Assembly: GCA_007570785.1 (NCBI GenBank) | Contig: ML664152.1 | Location: 1,302,911-1,366,910 of the forward strand | Reading direction: 5' to 3' | Origin: Antilocapra americana | Taxonomy: Eukaryota > Chordata > Mammalia > Artiodactyla > Antilocapridae | DNA: 64,000 bases | Shown: one piece after another, positions 10,503 through 22,010 of the stretch | How the letters are laid out: each line of letters begins with the position of its first letter | How positions within the stretch are numbered: position 1 is the first letter of the stretch | Program-made: the position numbers and the translations under genes | The notes under the pieces: model-generated | The model's database searches: none | Told to the model about the DNA's origin: nothing | What the model saw: the letters and a program-made list of their open reading frames with translations, nothing else

Positions 10503-10565
10503 GATTTGATTTTGCAGTTAACTGACAAATGTCATTTTAAAATACTGATTATTCATACTATTAAC

Positions 10566-10764
10566 AAGACCCTGGTGCTGGGAAAGATTGAAGGCAGGAG
10601 GAGAAGGGGACAACAGAGGATGAGATGGTTTGATGGCATCACTGCCTCAATGGATATGAGTCTGAGCAAGCTCCGGGAGTTAGTGATGGACAGGGAAGCC
10701 TGGCGTACTGCAGTCCATGGGGTCACAAAGAGTCAGACACAATTGAGTGACTGAACAACAACAA
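10566..10764 (+). mobile_element. BovB 3' end (Bov-A-like)
   Basis: AAGACCCTGGTGCTGGGAAAG through GTCAGACACAATTGAGTGAC and an ACAACAACAA tail. This is the last 200 bp of BovB, 5'-truncated. A frame reading [17 protein letters not shown] is the C-terminal BovB coding block. Confidence 0.9.
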
Positions 10765-11139
10765 GATACAGTTAATATTGTTTATGCCTACTATTTTCAC
10801 TTTTTGACCAATCCTATCAAAGATTTGAAAATTTGATTTTCTTGACAAAGGCCCAGCTTTTTATTTTAGTACTCGTACTTTTCTTTGTCTTACAAATTTC
10901 TATTCTTACTGCTATAATTTCCTTCCTTCTACTTTCTTTTGCTTTCCTACCTTCAGGCGAACACTTGATCAATTCTGAGTCTTTATTCTTTTCAAGCACT
11001 TAACGCTCAAGACATACACTTCCCTTTAAGTACTGCTGGTCCCACAAGCCTTAGTTTATATTGCTGGAATCAGCCAATCTAAATACTCCATTGTCACTTC
11101 CACTTTAACTTGAAAGATTTTTAATGTTTCTTAATGACT

Positions 11140-11262
11140 ACCCACTCCAGTATTCTTGCCTGGAGAATCCATGGACAAGGGAGCCTGGCAGGACATGGGA
11201 CAAGGAACCCTGCAGTCCATGGGGTTGCAGAGAGTCAGACACAACTAAGCAACTAACACAAA
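11140..11262 (+). mobile_element. 5'-truncated Bov-tA / BOV-A SINE
   Basis: CCCACTCCAGTATTCTTGCC through GAGTCAGACACAACTAAGCAAC. It lacks the tRNA head. A short internal near-duplication is present: GACAAGGGAGCCTGGCA and GACAAGGAACCCTGCA. Confidence 0.9.
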
Positions 11263-11640
11263 TGCCAAATACATAAACTTTCTTTCTTTATGCTTTTATA
11301 ACTGAATTCTGACTTAGCTTCATTTGGTCAGAGAATATACCCTGAGAGAATGTGAGATTTACATTGTGACCAAATACAAGGTCAGATTTTGAAACTACTT
11401 GGTTTCATTTAGAACTTATGCATTCCCTGATGGCTGCATTTTTTTTATATGACCAAGGAGATAGAGTTGTTCAAATCCTGAACACTCACTCATGTGTTTA
11501 TTGGATCTATTCCTGAGAAGGCAACATTAACGCAGTCCATATGATGGCAGATTATCAATTTCACCTTATAAATCAGCCAATTTTCCTATATAATCTGTTT
11601 TAGTTATTACAAATATATAAATTCAGAATCAATTTGTCTT

Positions 11641-11804
11641 TATCACGACTATTTTCGTTTTTTTTTTTTTTGGAATTTTTTTTTCCTTTTTTTTTTTATT
11701 AATTGTTTTTGCCATACATTGTCATGATATCACCATGGGTTTACATATGCTTCCCCTCCGGAACCCCCCTCCCTCTTCCCTCCCTATCACGACTATTTTC
11801 GTTT
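11641..11804 (-). mobile_element. Short L1 3' tail with perfect 20-bp target duplication
   Basis: A 124-bp insertion (11661-11784). Poly-T interrupted by GGAA and CC is followed by the antisense of the G-rich-type L1 3' UTR (TGATATCACCATGGGTTTAC). TATCACGACTATTTTCGTTT flanks it exactly at 11641-11660 and 11785-11804. The plus-strand site ends GTTT/AT, as expected for an L1 endonuclease nick. It is severely 5'-truncated. Confidence 0.95.
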
Positions 11805-12004
11805 ATCATCATAAACTACATCTTATATTTAAAAGCTTTCTATCTTTACATGTGTTCATCTGACACTAACAGACGACCCAGTTTTAAGTGCCTAGTACAT
11901 TTTCTTTATATAAATTATCAAACTCTCTCCTGGATGATATTATTAAAAGCATTTGACTGGATTTGGTATTGTGTCATTCAAACCCAGTCTTAAGAGCCAC
12001 ATGT

Positions 12005-13743
12005 CCTCATCGGCTCGCTGGGAACCCTGAAACACAGGATTTCCCAGAGGACTAGATGTAGGTATCAGATAAGAAGTGATGTCAGGGAGGCTCCAAGGCC
12101 TCGGCTCCATCAAGTCAGACATGAGGGCTGCAATGGAAGCTCAGGAGTTCAGCTCTGGACCTGCGAAGTCTGGGATGCTCATGAGCCTTGCCAGTGGAGA
12201 CGTCAAAGAGGCAGACAGGCAGTCCAAGGTGATGGGGAAACCCCGGTGGGAGTTGTCAAATAGCGAGTAGGTAAGACCCGGAAGGAGTGAGGGAAGTTGG
12301 GGCACCAGCAGCCATACTGGAGAGACACAGGAGTGAGGGCAGAATGCTCTCCACTGGCTGTGGTGGCCACCAGCCCTCCAGGGGAAAGACAAAGCAAGCA
12401 CAGGAAATGTGACACATCCATATCCTCCCAACCACAAACTGAGACACAAAGCAAACACAGTTAGAGTTTAACACATGGCTCTGGGCATGCCCCACTGGCA
12501 GCTGTCCTGGCAACAGCCCCCATCCCCAAGCCAACCAGGAACACTCAACAGACAAAGGAAGAAAAGAGAAATCTGGGCGGAGCTGGGACAGGGGGCTTGG
12601 GAGCAGTGACCCTTGGGAAGAGTGACCAAAGCAGAAAAAGAATCAGCTGGGGAGGAAAGGGGTCTGCATGTGACTACATAGGAGGGCTGGAGCTGAACTG
12701 GCTTGAGGGCTTCTGCTGCCCCTGGTCAGGTCCGTGTGGGTCAGAAGTCAACGGCTGTCCATCTTTAGAGTCATCCTCACTGTCACTGTCTCTGAGCCCA
12801 ACAGCTGGGTAATGCGTACCCTCAGCCCATGGGCCCCTCATGAGAGGGCAGGATGGCAGCAGCCGAGAGTGGTCCTACTGCACTGGGCTCCAGGGAGGTG
12901 GCTCGGGGGCCGGGCAGGGGCCACAGCGGAGGAACCCACTGTGAAGGGGAGAGGCCATGCAGTGCCCTCATGAGAGGAGCAGATGTGGGGACACAGCAGC
13001 TGTGATGTAAGGCAGGCACATCTCCCTGCCCAGCTGAGGTAACAAGCAGTGAGTCGTGGTGTTCAGGACAGACTGCTTCCTTCTGGGCAGGCCAGGAGAG
13101 CTGAGTGGATGGACAAGAGTGCTCTGCCAGGCCCAGGGGCAACACTGACACACAGAGTTCAGAGGGCAGTCCCAACAGATGGGAAGGAAGAACAAGGTCA
13201 GGGCTCTGCCCAGTTTGGCTGGAACATGGACGAAGTGAAGGGGTGAAGTGGGGGTTCCGCTAGAAGCACAGATTGCAGCCAAAGCCAGAGGCCCCAGAGT
13301 ATGTGGAGCAGAAGCTCACGAGTCTGGGTTTTTCCTGGAAGATTCAGGATGCCAAGGACAACTTCTGATCAGAAATCAAGAGTTTTGGTTTCCAGACATC
13401 TGGAATTATGTTATCATTGGAGTGATTTTCTAAAGTCCAGATGATACATTCATCCCCAGACTCCATTCAGACGTCTGGAATTATATCACCATTGGAGTAA
13501 TTATAATGCATTTGTCCCCAAACCCCACACAGTGCCAGAAGATGACCAATGTCTGTCACTGCAAAGGCACCGATATTTCAGTGTAAACGATACAGAAGCA
13601 ACTCTCCCTAAAATGGATCCTCATGATCAGTATATGGATGTAGATTCTGAAAGTAGCTCAAGCTAGAAAGATGCTGACCATAAACCAACACTCACACTGT
13701 CAAGAGAAGACATGAAAACAGCTTGCTTGGAAAAGAAAGAGTT
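12005..13743. other. Repeat-poor GC-richer DNA, no gene recognised
   Basis: Non-repetitive by eye apart from a 75-bp tandem duplication at 13393. Several 60-117-codon frames occur on both strands, but they overlap one another and match no family I know. This could be intronic or intergenic DNA of a host gene lying outside the window. Confidence 0.45.
13393..13530. repeat. 75-bp tandem duplication (two copies, second shorter)
   Basis: CAGACATCTGGAATTAT... at 13393 recurs as CAGACGTCTGGAATTAT... at 13468. Both continue TATCA(C)CATTGGAGT.AATT and end in ATTCATCCCCA or ATTTGTCCCCA. The copies have diverged by many substitutions, so the duplication is old. Confidence 0.85.
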
Positions 13744-14650
13744 CACAGTTGCCCTGCTTATCCGCAGTGGCTATGTTCCAAGACCCCTGGGGGATGCCTG
13801 AAATTATGAGAGGAGTGAGCCCTTAGTATACTATGCTTTTTCCTAAAGACACAAACCTATGATCAAATTTAAGTGATAGTTTAGGCATAGAAAAAGATTA
13901 ATAATATCTAATAGCTTCTCCAGTAATTTTTACATTTTTTCAGCCCAAACCTAGTCCTGAATCTGTGTACCCAACCCTATGTGCAGTAAGTGGCTGGGGT
14001 CACTCGTTTTGGGGTCTCCCTTGCTGAAGACTTCTTACAAATCATGCTTTCTGTCCCAACACATTGCCAACAATCAGAACACACTTTCTATTTTTGTCTT
14101 TCCCCCAACTTGGTGCTTTTTCCATGTTAACCTAAGCACTTATCACACACCATGGCCGTAACTTTTGCAGTCTGAGGTGTGACAGAAAAACTAGCACAAA
14201 TTTGTGTTTCCTTCTTCACAATTTCACGCAAAGAAGATTCCTTCTTACTGTAGACCCTAGCAACCTCAGCACACAATTTTTTCTTTTCTTATTAAGATCA
14301 GAATTTCACCTTTTCACTTAAAGGAAACAATTCACAGCTTCTCAATGGCATATCTGAATTGCCAGCATCACTACTCTACAGTCTGGAGCCAGTATTAAGT
14401 CAAATAAGGGTAACTTGACCACAAGCACTGCAATACTGTGACAGCCATCTGATCACAGAGAGGACTGCTAAGTGACTGAAGGGCAGGACACACTGGCAAA
14501 GGGTTGATCCACGGCCCGGGCAGGATAGAGCAGGACAGTTCAAGATTTCATCATGTGCCTCAGATTCATGAGAAGATGAATTGTTTATTTTCAGAACTCA
14601 GGTAAATGAAACTGTGAAAAGCAAAACTGCAGATAGTAGAGGCTACTGTA
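13744..14650. mobile_element. Non-autonomous pogo/Tigger-like DNA transposon relic
   Basis: The left end ACAGTTGCCCTGCTTATCCG and the right end, read in reverse complement as TACAGTAGCCTCTACTATCT, form degraded terminal inverted repeats of the 'CTTATCCGCGG' type. Interior blocks (GGTTGATCCACGGCCCGGGC, GATTTCATCATGTGCCTCAG, AAGATGAATTGTTTATTTTC) match a common placental element as I remember it. No transposase coding is visible. The exact subfamily is not assigned. Confidence 0.75.
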
Positions 14651-14689
14651 TTTGCAAGCAGCAGAAGAGAGTCAGTCTTCAAAAATCCT

Positions 14690-15300
14690 AACATTTCCAA
14701 ATGCTGGCAAGGAAGCAGAAAAGCAGGAGGTCACTCTCATTCATTCCTAGAGGGACTAAACACAGTTTTATGATGTGATCTAGCAACTGTGCTCCCTGGT
14801 ATTTGCCCAAATGAAGTGAAAACTTCATGTCCAAAAAACCTGCACACAAGGTTTATAGAAGCTTTATTCATAACCAGCAAAAGCTAGAAGCAAAAGAAGC
14901 ATCTTTCAATAGGTAAACAGATAAACAAGTCATAGTATGTTAGTATAATGGAATATTATTCAACAATAAAAAAGAAATGACCTATCAAACCACACATACA
15001 CACAAAATATGTATGAATCTTCAAATACCTACTGCTAAGTGAAAAGGGTTGTCTAAATAAGCTACATACTCTATGATTCTAACTATATAACATTCTGGAA
15101 AAGACACACTTGCAGAGATGGTAAACAGATCAGTGGTTATCTAGGGCTTGGGGAAAGGGCTGGACAGGTGAAGCACGGAGATGTTTTAGAGCAGTGAAAC
15201 TATTATGTGTCGTGTTGCAATGGTGACTACAAGACAGTAAGCATTTGTCAAAAGCTACAGAACTTCACAGCACAAAAAATAAACCTTAATGTATGCAATT
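14690..15300 (+). mobile_element. Old L1, ORF2 end and 3' UTR
   Basis: Reads through ATTTGCCCAAATGAAGTGAAAAC, the GGTTTATAGAAGCTTTATTCAT block, TAATGGAATATTATTCAACAAT and TCTAACTATATAACATTCTGGAA, and ends in AACCTTAATGTATGCAATTTTAAAAG. Highly diverged. Confidence 0.8.
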
Positions 15301-16470
15301 TTAAAAGCACTTAGGATGTCAGGAGACTCCTGAGATGGAATGTGGAATGTGACAAAAGACTTCAACTGCACTTCAAATGTCTGCATCAGCCTCCCTGGAG
15401 AGGGTGGGGAATAAGGAGTTGGGGTGAGGAACTCTGGAAATGAGTGGCGTCCATAAGAGTAAAGGCAAAGGAACTGTGCTTAACGCTGTGCTCTAGTTGA
15501 TTGTTGTTTCCCAGGGGATGTAAGCTGCTGAATGATTCTGGTCTTGCTGAGCATGTGTGCTGGAATTAAGTCATTAAGTAAAAGTAGACCCAGTGGTAGG
15601 AGCCAGTTGTCCCATTGTTTGAGGGGAGGTTATATACAGGAAGGGGAGAGGCTGGGTGAACTGCCACTCCAAATGTCAGCATGAACTCATGTTCAGCTTT
15701 ATACCAATACAGATGGTTATATACAGAAATATTGATAGCTAAGTCTGGATACTCAGGTTAGTATGTACATACATCTCCCTGCACTGTCAGCCAGGAGTGC
15801 CTTGAAGTAACCACACCTCAGTAACAACATCCACACCAGCCTCCAGACACTGCTTTCTTATACCATTTTCTGATCAAAGGAACCAGGCTCCTGGTTTTTA
15901 GGACAGGGGCAGGATACACAGAAAATGGGCCTGGAGTATCTTATTGCACAAGAAAGGAAAGACACGCTTAAAAAACAAAACAGAGCAAACACACACACAA
16001 TGATGGGAGCACGTCAAAGGGACATAGGAGCCAATGAACGGATTCCCATCCATCAGAACCAGAGCAACCTGAGCAGCCAGATAAAGCAAGCAGTGCAGGG
16101 CTCCATACCAAAGGGTGAGTGAACACCCACAGACCCAAGCTGATACAAGTGAGTGTCAGTGAATGACAGGGAGGAGGGAACCTGCTCTGAGGGAAAATCC
16201 AAGGTTCTCAGTTGCTCCATCCTGGGGAGGGGAGGGAGCAGCCCCTCCTCAGGTACAGGTGGGGCATGGCAACCTCCTTCCAGGGAGCGGTGGAGGGGGA
16301 ACAGCTATGCCGTGGAGAGACCAGACGGACACACAGGAGCCAGGTGACCATGGTCAGTGTCCACCATGTAGGTCACGTGAGGGCACCCACCCTGGAAGGA
16401 CATGATGAGAAGGGCCCTTTGCCTCTGTCGACTTTCTCCCAAAAACCTACACCCTCAATCTGATCATGAG
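15301..16470. other. No recognisable feature
   Basis: Non-repetitive by eye. Three overlapping plus-strand frames of 64-83 codons around 16153-16463 have no recognisable domain and share DNA in different frames, so none is credible as a gene. Confidence 0.4.
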
Positions 16471-16760
16471 ACAACATCAAATTTCAGTAGAGGAACATCC
16501 TACAAAATATTTGACCAGTCCTATGCAAAACTCCATCAAGAACAAGGAAAGCCTAAGGAAGTATCATAGCCGAAAGAGCCTAAAGAAACATGACAAACGT
16601 ATTCTGGGACAGAAAAAGGACACTAGCAAAAAACTAAGAAAACTGAAAGGACAGACTTTCCTGAATAATAATGTATCAACATCAGTCCATTAATTATGAC
16701 AAATAGACCTGACTAATGTAAACCATTAAACTGGCAGTGAGAATTTTCTGTACTATCTTT
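16471..16760. mobile_element. Old dispersed mammalian repeat, family uncertain
   Basis: The succession GAGGAACATCCTACAAAATATTTGACCAGT, ATTCTGGGACAGAAAAAGGACACTAGC and CAGTGAGAATTTTCTGTACTATC resembles a frequent mammalian repeat in which GAACATTCTGCAGGA and GGATTCTGGGCCAGAAAAAGG occur. I cannot name the family with confidence. Confidence 0.5.
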
Positions 16761-17269
16761 ATAATAAATCTGTAAATCTAAAACTGTTTTAAAGAAAAGT
16801 TTTGGGGTTTTTTTAAAATATAAAAACAGGCATTCAAGGAAGAAGAAGACCAAGGTAGCCAAATTTTCAGTAGTCTGGTCATGGTATTTCATTAGTTATG
16901 TTCAACAACAACTTCCTCAAGTTCAGAGAGTGTGTCATAGACGTGAAGACATGGACACTGTGAAGCGAGAAGGTCCACATTTATAGGAACTGCTTCAGAT
17001 TTCACCATCTGCACGCCTCGTAAGCAGCAGTGTATCTGAGATGTGAAGTGTCTCTCCTCCCACTAAGGTAGATGATCTGCTTAGTTGTAACGGAAGCAGA
17101 CCAAAGTGTCTGTTTTGTAAGATTATTTCAAATTCTTACACTGAATATCAGCATGGGACACTGACTATTCTAGAAGGCAGGCCATCAATTCTGGACACTG
17201 TTAAATTCTCCTGGCACTTGCTGGCCACTGTCTTAATAGCAGCCCCCTTTCGCTGAGCACTCCCAACCG
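16761..17269. other. No recognisable feature
   Basis: Mixed-composition DNA with no repeat or gene signal that I can support. Confidence 0.4.
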
Positions 17270-17425
17270 GCAGGCCCCTCCTCACACCAACTCATCTAGA
17301 CACGGACTATACTTCCATTTTCTAGATGCAGAGCCTGAGCCCAGAAAGGCTGAATGGTTTGTCCAACAGCTCTACAGCCAGCCAGCAAGGGAATGAGTCT
17401 TTGAACTCCCTGCTGCAAGGAAATA
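17270..17425 (+). mobile_element. MIR SINE
   Basis: ATTTTCTAGATGCAGAGCCTGAGCCCAGAAAGGCTGAATGGTTTGTCCAACAGC is a diverged version of the MIR core (TTTACAGATGAGGAAACTGAGGC...GAGGTTAAGTAACTTGCCCA). It is followed by the expected AGCCAGCAAGG...TTTGAACTCCC end. Confidence 0.8.
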
Positions 17426-18739
17426 CAGCCAGGCCAGACTCTGTTCGAGGGCCCAGGAACATGGCAAAGGCTTGGCCTGGCCGTGGGTAGAGCTCCTGTC
17501 AGGTCGACATTCTCATGAAAAGTGCAGATGCTCCTGGGGGAACAAAGGACTCTTCCTACATGGAGAAAGATCAGGAGTCATCTTAAATCTGTGCCCTTGA
17601 AACAGAGCCAGAGTCTAAAAGCTTTTACGGAACCACATGCATCACAGTCATCAATATGCCATTAGATCCTGGACATTAATTCCCTAAAAGTATTTCTGAA
17701 CCTCTGAAATGATTAACCCTTTATGGCAGTAAATCCACCCCTCCTCCCATTGCTCCAGTTGCTGGCTCTTCTGTTTCTACTTCACTGAGACACTGATCTC
17801 CTTCTGTCTCATTAAGGTTACCTGGATACAGCTCTGTTTCACAGAGCTTTCACTCTACTCCCCATATGTCAGGAGGACTCCCTTCAGCTGCCAAAAGTTC
17901 TGTGGTTCCTCAGCATCATACAGCAAAGACCGTGGTTCCCTCCTGGCTGCTGGACCCAGGGCTCAGGGAGTCACAGACCACAGGGGCACACGGGATTCCT
18001 AAAGTCTCCCAAGAGAACCATTCAGCGTTTTTAGATGTCACGTAACCCTCTGCCCCAGCACGGGGCTCCTGGTGCTGTCTTCCACTGCCACCTCCCTCCC
18101 AAATGTACCAGACACCCCCCAACCCGACCTCGCCCACATGGTAAGCTGGCCATTGCTGTGAGTCTAAGTACTGATGATCTTCTCACAGTGAACTTCTCTC
18201 AGCCTATTTCGAAACCCAAGTCCTTACAGTCCTTCACCTTCCTATCCCTCAGGAGGAGGGGCTCCTCTGGGGAGGTCCTCTGGGGCAGCTTTTTCTGAGT
18301 CATGCCAACCGGCCCCAGTCCCTGGTGGTCACCTATGGTGCAGCAGGACCAGGCTCTGTGGTCAGAGAAGCCTGGGCTGCATCCTGACACATTTCCTAGT
18401 AGAACAACCTTCTAGACTCTTCTAAACTGCAGGGTCCTCCTCCCCTGGGCAGCCAGTTCCTGGGCAACATGGGGGGCACACAGCACCCACACAGCACCAC
18501 TCAGCTGCCTGGCCCTGGCCCACGCAGCCTGCCCCACCTGCTTCAGGAGCCTGATGGCGGACAGACAGCACACAGTGAGCCAGAGGCCATCTCCATCATT
18601 CAGGGGCCTCGCTCTGATACCACAACCTCTACTTTCCCTCAGACACCAAGCTGGTGACAGACACCTGGAGACAGACCCTGTACACTGACCAGAGTCTCTC
18701 CAAGGGGGGCCACAGAGCTCACTGGGAACGAAGAGTCCC
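17426..18739. other. Repeat-poor DNA, no gene recognised
   Basis: GC-moderate DNA with short frames on both strands. No splice-framed conserved block and no known repeat were recognised. Confidence 0.4.
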
Positions 18740-18830
18740 AGGCCTGCCTCAAACCTACTGCATCATAATCGGCATCTGAAGACTCCCAGTGATTCACGTG
18801 CAGGGTAAAATCTGAGAAGCATTGGCCTAG
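18740..18830. mobile_element. MER5-like hAT fragment
   Basis: CCTACTGCATCATAATCGGCATCTGAAG...GTGATTCACGTGCAGGG...GAGAAGCATTGGCCTAG resembles one end of MER5-type elements (GCACATCAGAATCACCTGG...TTGAGAACCACTG). Only about 90 bp remain. Confidence 0.5.
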
Positions 18831-20477
18831 ATCCCTAGGGACAAACAGGATTTCAAGTTCAAAGTCGGCAAGTCAGGGAGTATTTCAGAAAAAAAGCATT
18901 CTTTCTTTCCCACACCTGCTATTAATAATGTGTGTGCACATTCAGTCTACAATGAGGGAAAACAGAGACTGCCTCAAGGTCCTGGAAATAAAAGTTGTAA
19001 AAAGGGAAAAAATAGGTGTGCTGACAATGACGAGTCTCATACCCATGAGAATTTGTTGTCTTTTTTAACCACCCCTCCCTCCAAGCACTTTCTCCTCTAT
19101 TTGATCCAAGTTTGCAAAGCTAAGTATTGATTTTTCAAAATAAACAAGTACCCTATTCCGAGAATTAAGTCCCCCCTGGGAACTGGAACAGTCTCAAACT
19201 AGAGAAGAAAAGGCACAGGAATCTACTGACTTTTCTGAGCCCATTCTTACATGTTCATGTGGGCCAGCACTGCCTCTGCCAACAGGCCAGAGCTTCTTAC
19301 TCTAAGCTGCTAAAAGGCCCTCCTGTGCCTTTGGGATTTGTGCTAACTGAACAGCATTTGCTGATTAAGCTAAAACCTCACCTTATTCAAGAGTATTTTC
19401 TGCATTTGGGGAGAGGGACAGGGTGGCATGAGAGGACGATTGGGGGTGGGGTGGAAACCAGCATCAGCGGGACTGATAAACTCAGCACACACCATTGTGT
19501 TAGGCCCTGACTTCGAAATTACAGCCAAAGGAAAGCGCCAAGACTGCTCCCCAGGACTAACTGCTAACAGCAACGTCCCTGCTCCGCCCCGGGACCAACA
19601 CAGCTGAGCTCCACCTCGGCACTGGCTGACGGTGGGGAAGGATGTTAGGACGCAGAGCACACAAGAGTGTTCAAACTCAGGAACCTTGCCACGCAGATGG
19701 CTGCAAAGTGCTGAAGAGAAGAGCCAGCAGAGACATTCCTTCTGGGCCAGAGCCCCTGTCCACAGCCGCCTGAAGACCGTTTGGCAGATTCTGCAACCAA
19801 CTCAGCAAACCAGAACAAGTGGCACTGCTTCCCAGACCGGCCTCTGGAGATGACGAGAGCAACAGCCAGGCTCCCGGACCTGGACCAAAGGAAAGCAGCC
19901 TTCACGAATCTCCAGAATCAATTGTCCTAATGCATTCAGCAGACAGGAGTGCTCGGCTGCACACTCGCACTATATCACATCCCTCTGTAGGTCATTTGGC
20001 TCACAAAATTGATTTAGGAGAGATTATTCAATTCCATTTTACATTTTCATGTTTTGGAACTCTGCCAGCAGCAACTTCTGTTCTTCCAGAGGTCAGGAAG
20101 CTATGGACAAGGCAATCTCCTGCTGCTGTAAATGGAACTCCATATTCCCTTTATGAATTTCCTGTCAATCTTCAAATTACTTCAAATATGATTGCCCTTC
20201 ATTCAGACAGTGTTTTACGTCTCCATGTCTACCTTCCTCCCATATCCGATTACCTATTGACTGCAGTCAGCTCCCCCTGGAGCCCCTCCGGGCACCCATG
20301 TGGGTGGATGCCCATGAGGACAAGCAAGAGAGCCCCTTCAGCTGCAGGTTCACAGCAAGCCCACTGAACCGCCAAGAGAAGCCAGAAAGTCTTGCACTTA
20401 TAAAATCCCTGCTCCTGGCCCCGCTCCCTCACCCCACCACAATATACCTTATTCTTTTTGAAAGGAAAACATGGGCA
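18831..20477. other. Repeat-poor DNA with a 182-codon open frame of unknown meaning
   Basis: Contains a plus-strand frame at 19819-20367 (182 codons from ATG). Its composition is not domain-like, I know no similarity, and other frames overlap it. The stretch 19980-20260 is AT-richer than its flanks and free of known repeats, which may be a conserved non-coding element or chance. Confidence 0.35.
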
Positions 20478-21790
20478 CAATCTTGACTATCTCCTCCTCT
20501 CACCTCACCAGCTTTGCCTGCCCTTCCCCTAGCCCCAGCCACTCCACACCACAGGGTCCTGCTGCCAGTGCCCCCTGAGCACCTCCACCCTCTGACACCG
20601 GCCACCCACCTACTCCTGCTCCCTGGGCTCTTCTTGCACCTGACCTGCTGCTTTCAGCAGGTCTCCTTGATCTTTCGACACCGGAGGGCCTAGCCTCAGT
20701 CCAAGGCTCTGGACCCCCTCTGCTTCCCTTTCAGAAGCCTCATCCATCCACCTGAATGCACACCAGCCCCACACTTCTGTCCCTGAGGCCTAGTCCTCTC
20801 TCCCAAACACCCGTTCATCTGCAGCAAGTAGCCTGTTCCCACCTCCAGTGTGACTCATCCACACAGGGACCTGGACCGCCCACCACTCCCCACCAGGGGT
20901 CCTGAGGGCTTCTGCACAATGACCATCGAATGCCTGCTTCCTGGACTAGCAGGCCAAAATTCACTGCTTTCCACATCTCCTGTCTGACTGTATGCTACCA
21001 TGAGCGCTACCATCCAACAGGACCCAGAATCAAAAAGTCACTTCCACACAACCCCTGGTGCCAAATCCCATCACCCTTTCCCTGCGTTATTAGGATGGGC
21101 TCCCCATCTTGTCCTCACCCCCCAAAGGGCAGGCAGAGTCAGCCCATTACAGCCTATGTCCATTCATGCCACTGCTCTGCTCAAAACCCAGCAATGGCGC
21201 CCCCTTTCCCGAAGTTTGTCATCGTTCAGTCACTACGTCATGTCTGACTCTTTTGTGACCCCACCTCCTGCCTGGTAGGTGGATTCTTTACCACCAGCCA
21301 CCAGGGAAGCCCCATTTCCCAAAGAGTAAAAGCCAAATCCTCCAATTGCACCAAGGCCCCTAACAAGCTCAGCTCGCCCTGATCCCGCCCATTATGGCCT
21401 CAGCCCCCCCACCCACCATGGCGTTGGCCCAGTCCACAGACTCTCAGTTACCACCACCAGCACACCTGCCTCTCCAGTCCTCTGGAAGTGCTCTTCCCTC
21501 GAGTCACCTGTCTAACTCCCTCACCTGCCCCCAGCCTGTCTTAGAGTGTCACCTGCTCCACCAGGGCAGCCCTGCATGCCAGCCTGACCCACCCCATCCC
21601 TGCACTTCCCTCCAGAACAAGGAAGTGGTTCCTTTATTACAACCTCTCTACCAGACTTCTATCTCTCCTGACAATGAGGTTCCTTTGGGTGGGGGATGGG
21701 GGAGAGGGGCTCCATCCAGCCCATTCACAGAGAATGCCCAAGAGCCTATAGGGCCTGGCACTTGGTAAACACTCCATAAATTTGAATTTA
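20478..21790 (+). mobile_element. L2 LINE, RT C-terminal part to 3' end
   Basis: Sense L2. It enters at CACAATCTTGACTATCTCCTCC (the LGVILDSSLS region). It passes CACTGCTCTGCTCAAAACCCAGCAATGGC, then after a SINE AAAGAGTAAAAGCCAAATCC. It ends near GGGCCTGGCACTTGGTAAACACTCCATAAATTTG, the L2 3' terminus. No open frame survives. A Bov-tA splits it at 21219. Confidence 0.8.
21219..21316 (-). mobile_element. Bov-tA SINE, internally deleted
   Basis: CATCGTTCAGTCACTACGTC (BovB-type tail, antisense) joins within 60 bp to the antisense tRNA head (GGATTCTTTACCACC...CCACCAGGGAAGCCCC). The middle of the SINE is missing. Confidence 0.85.
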
Positions 21791-21802
21791 AAAATTGTTG
21801 GT

Positions 21803-22010
21803 GGGGCTTACCTGGTGGCTCAGTGGTAAAGAATCTGCTTGCCAATGCAGATTACAAGAGTTGGATCCCTGATCTGGGAAGATCCCACATGCCACAGAGC
21901 AGCTAAGTCCATATACCACAACTATTGAGCTTGTGCTCTAGAACCTGGGAACCACAACTACCAAAGCCTGCGCACCCTAGAGCCCATGCTCCACAAGAGA
22001 AGCCACCACA
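21803..22010 (+). mobile_element. tRNA-Glu-type SINE (CHR-like)
   Basis: GGGGCTTACCTGGTGGCTCAGTGG, then GATCTGGGAAGATCCCACATGCCACAGAGC, and on to TGAGCTTGTGCTCTAGAACC and AAGAGAAGCCACCACA. It is the long tRNA-headed cetartiodactyl SINE, 3'-truncated against antisense L1. Confidence 0.85.

Larger units (their letters stand above)
10503..12004 (-). mobile_element. Old antisense L1, continuation
   Basis: Resumes the antisense L1 after the nest and runs through the RT/endonuclease region. Landmarks are GGCCCAGCTTTTTATTTTAGT (about 10849), ATAATTTCCTTCCTTCTACT (about 10915), and the antisense EN part towards 11640. It is interrupted by a BovB 3' end (10566), a Bov-tA (11140) and a short L1 tail (11661). 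The right boundary near 12000 is approximate. Confidence 0.65.

Noticed and set aside
12141..12555. Three overlapping minus frames of 83-105 codons
   Set aside because: They overlap in different frames with no known domain, so at most one could be real and none is supported.
19819..20367. 182-codon plus-strand frame
   Set aside because: No family recognised, low-complexity opposing frames overlap it, and no splice or promoter context was seen. Described as non-coding with doubt.
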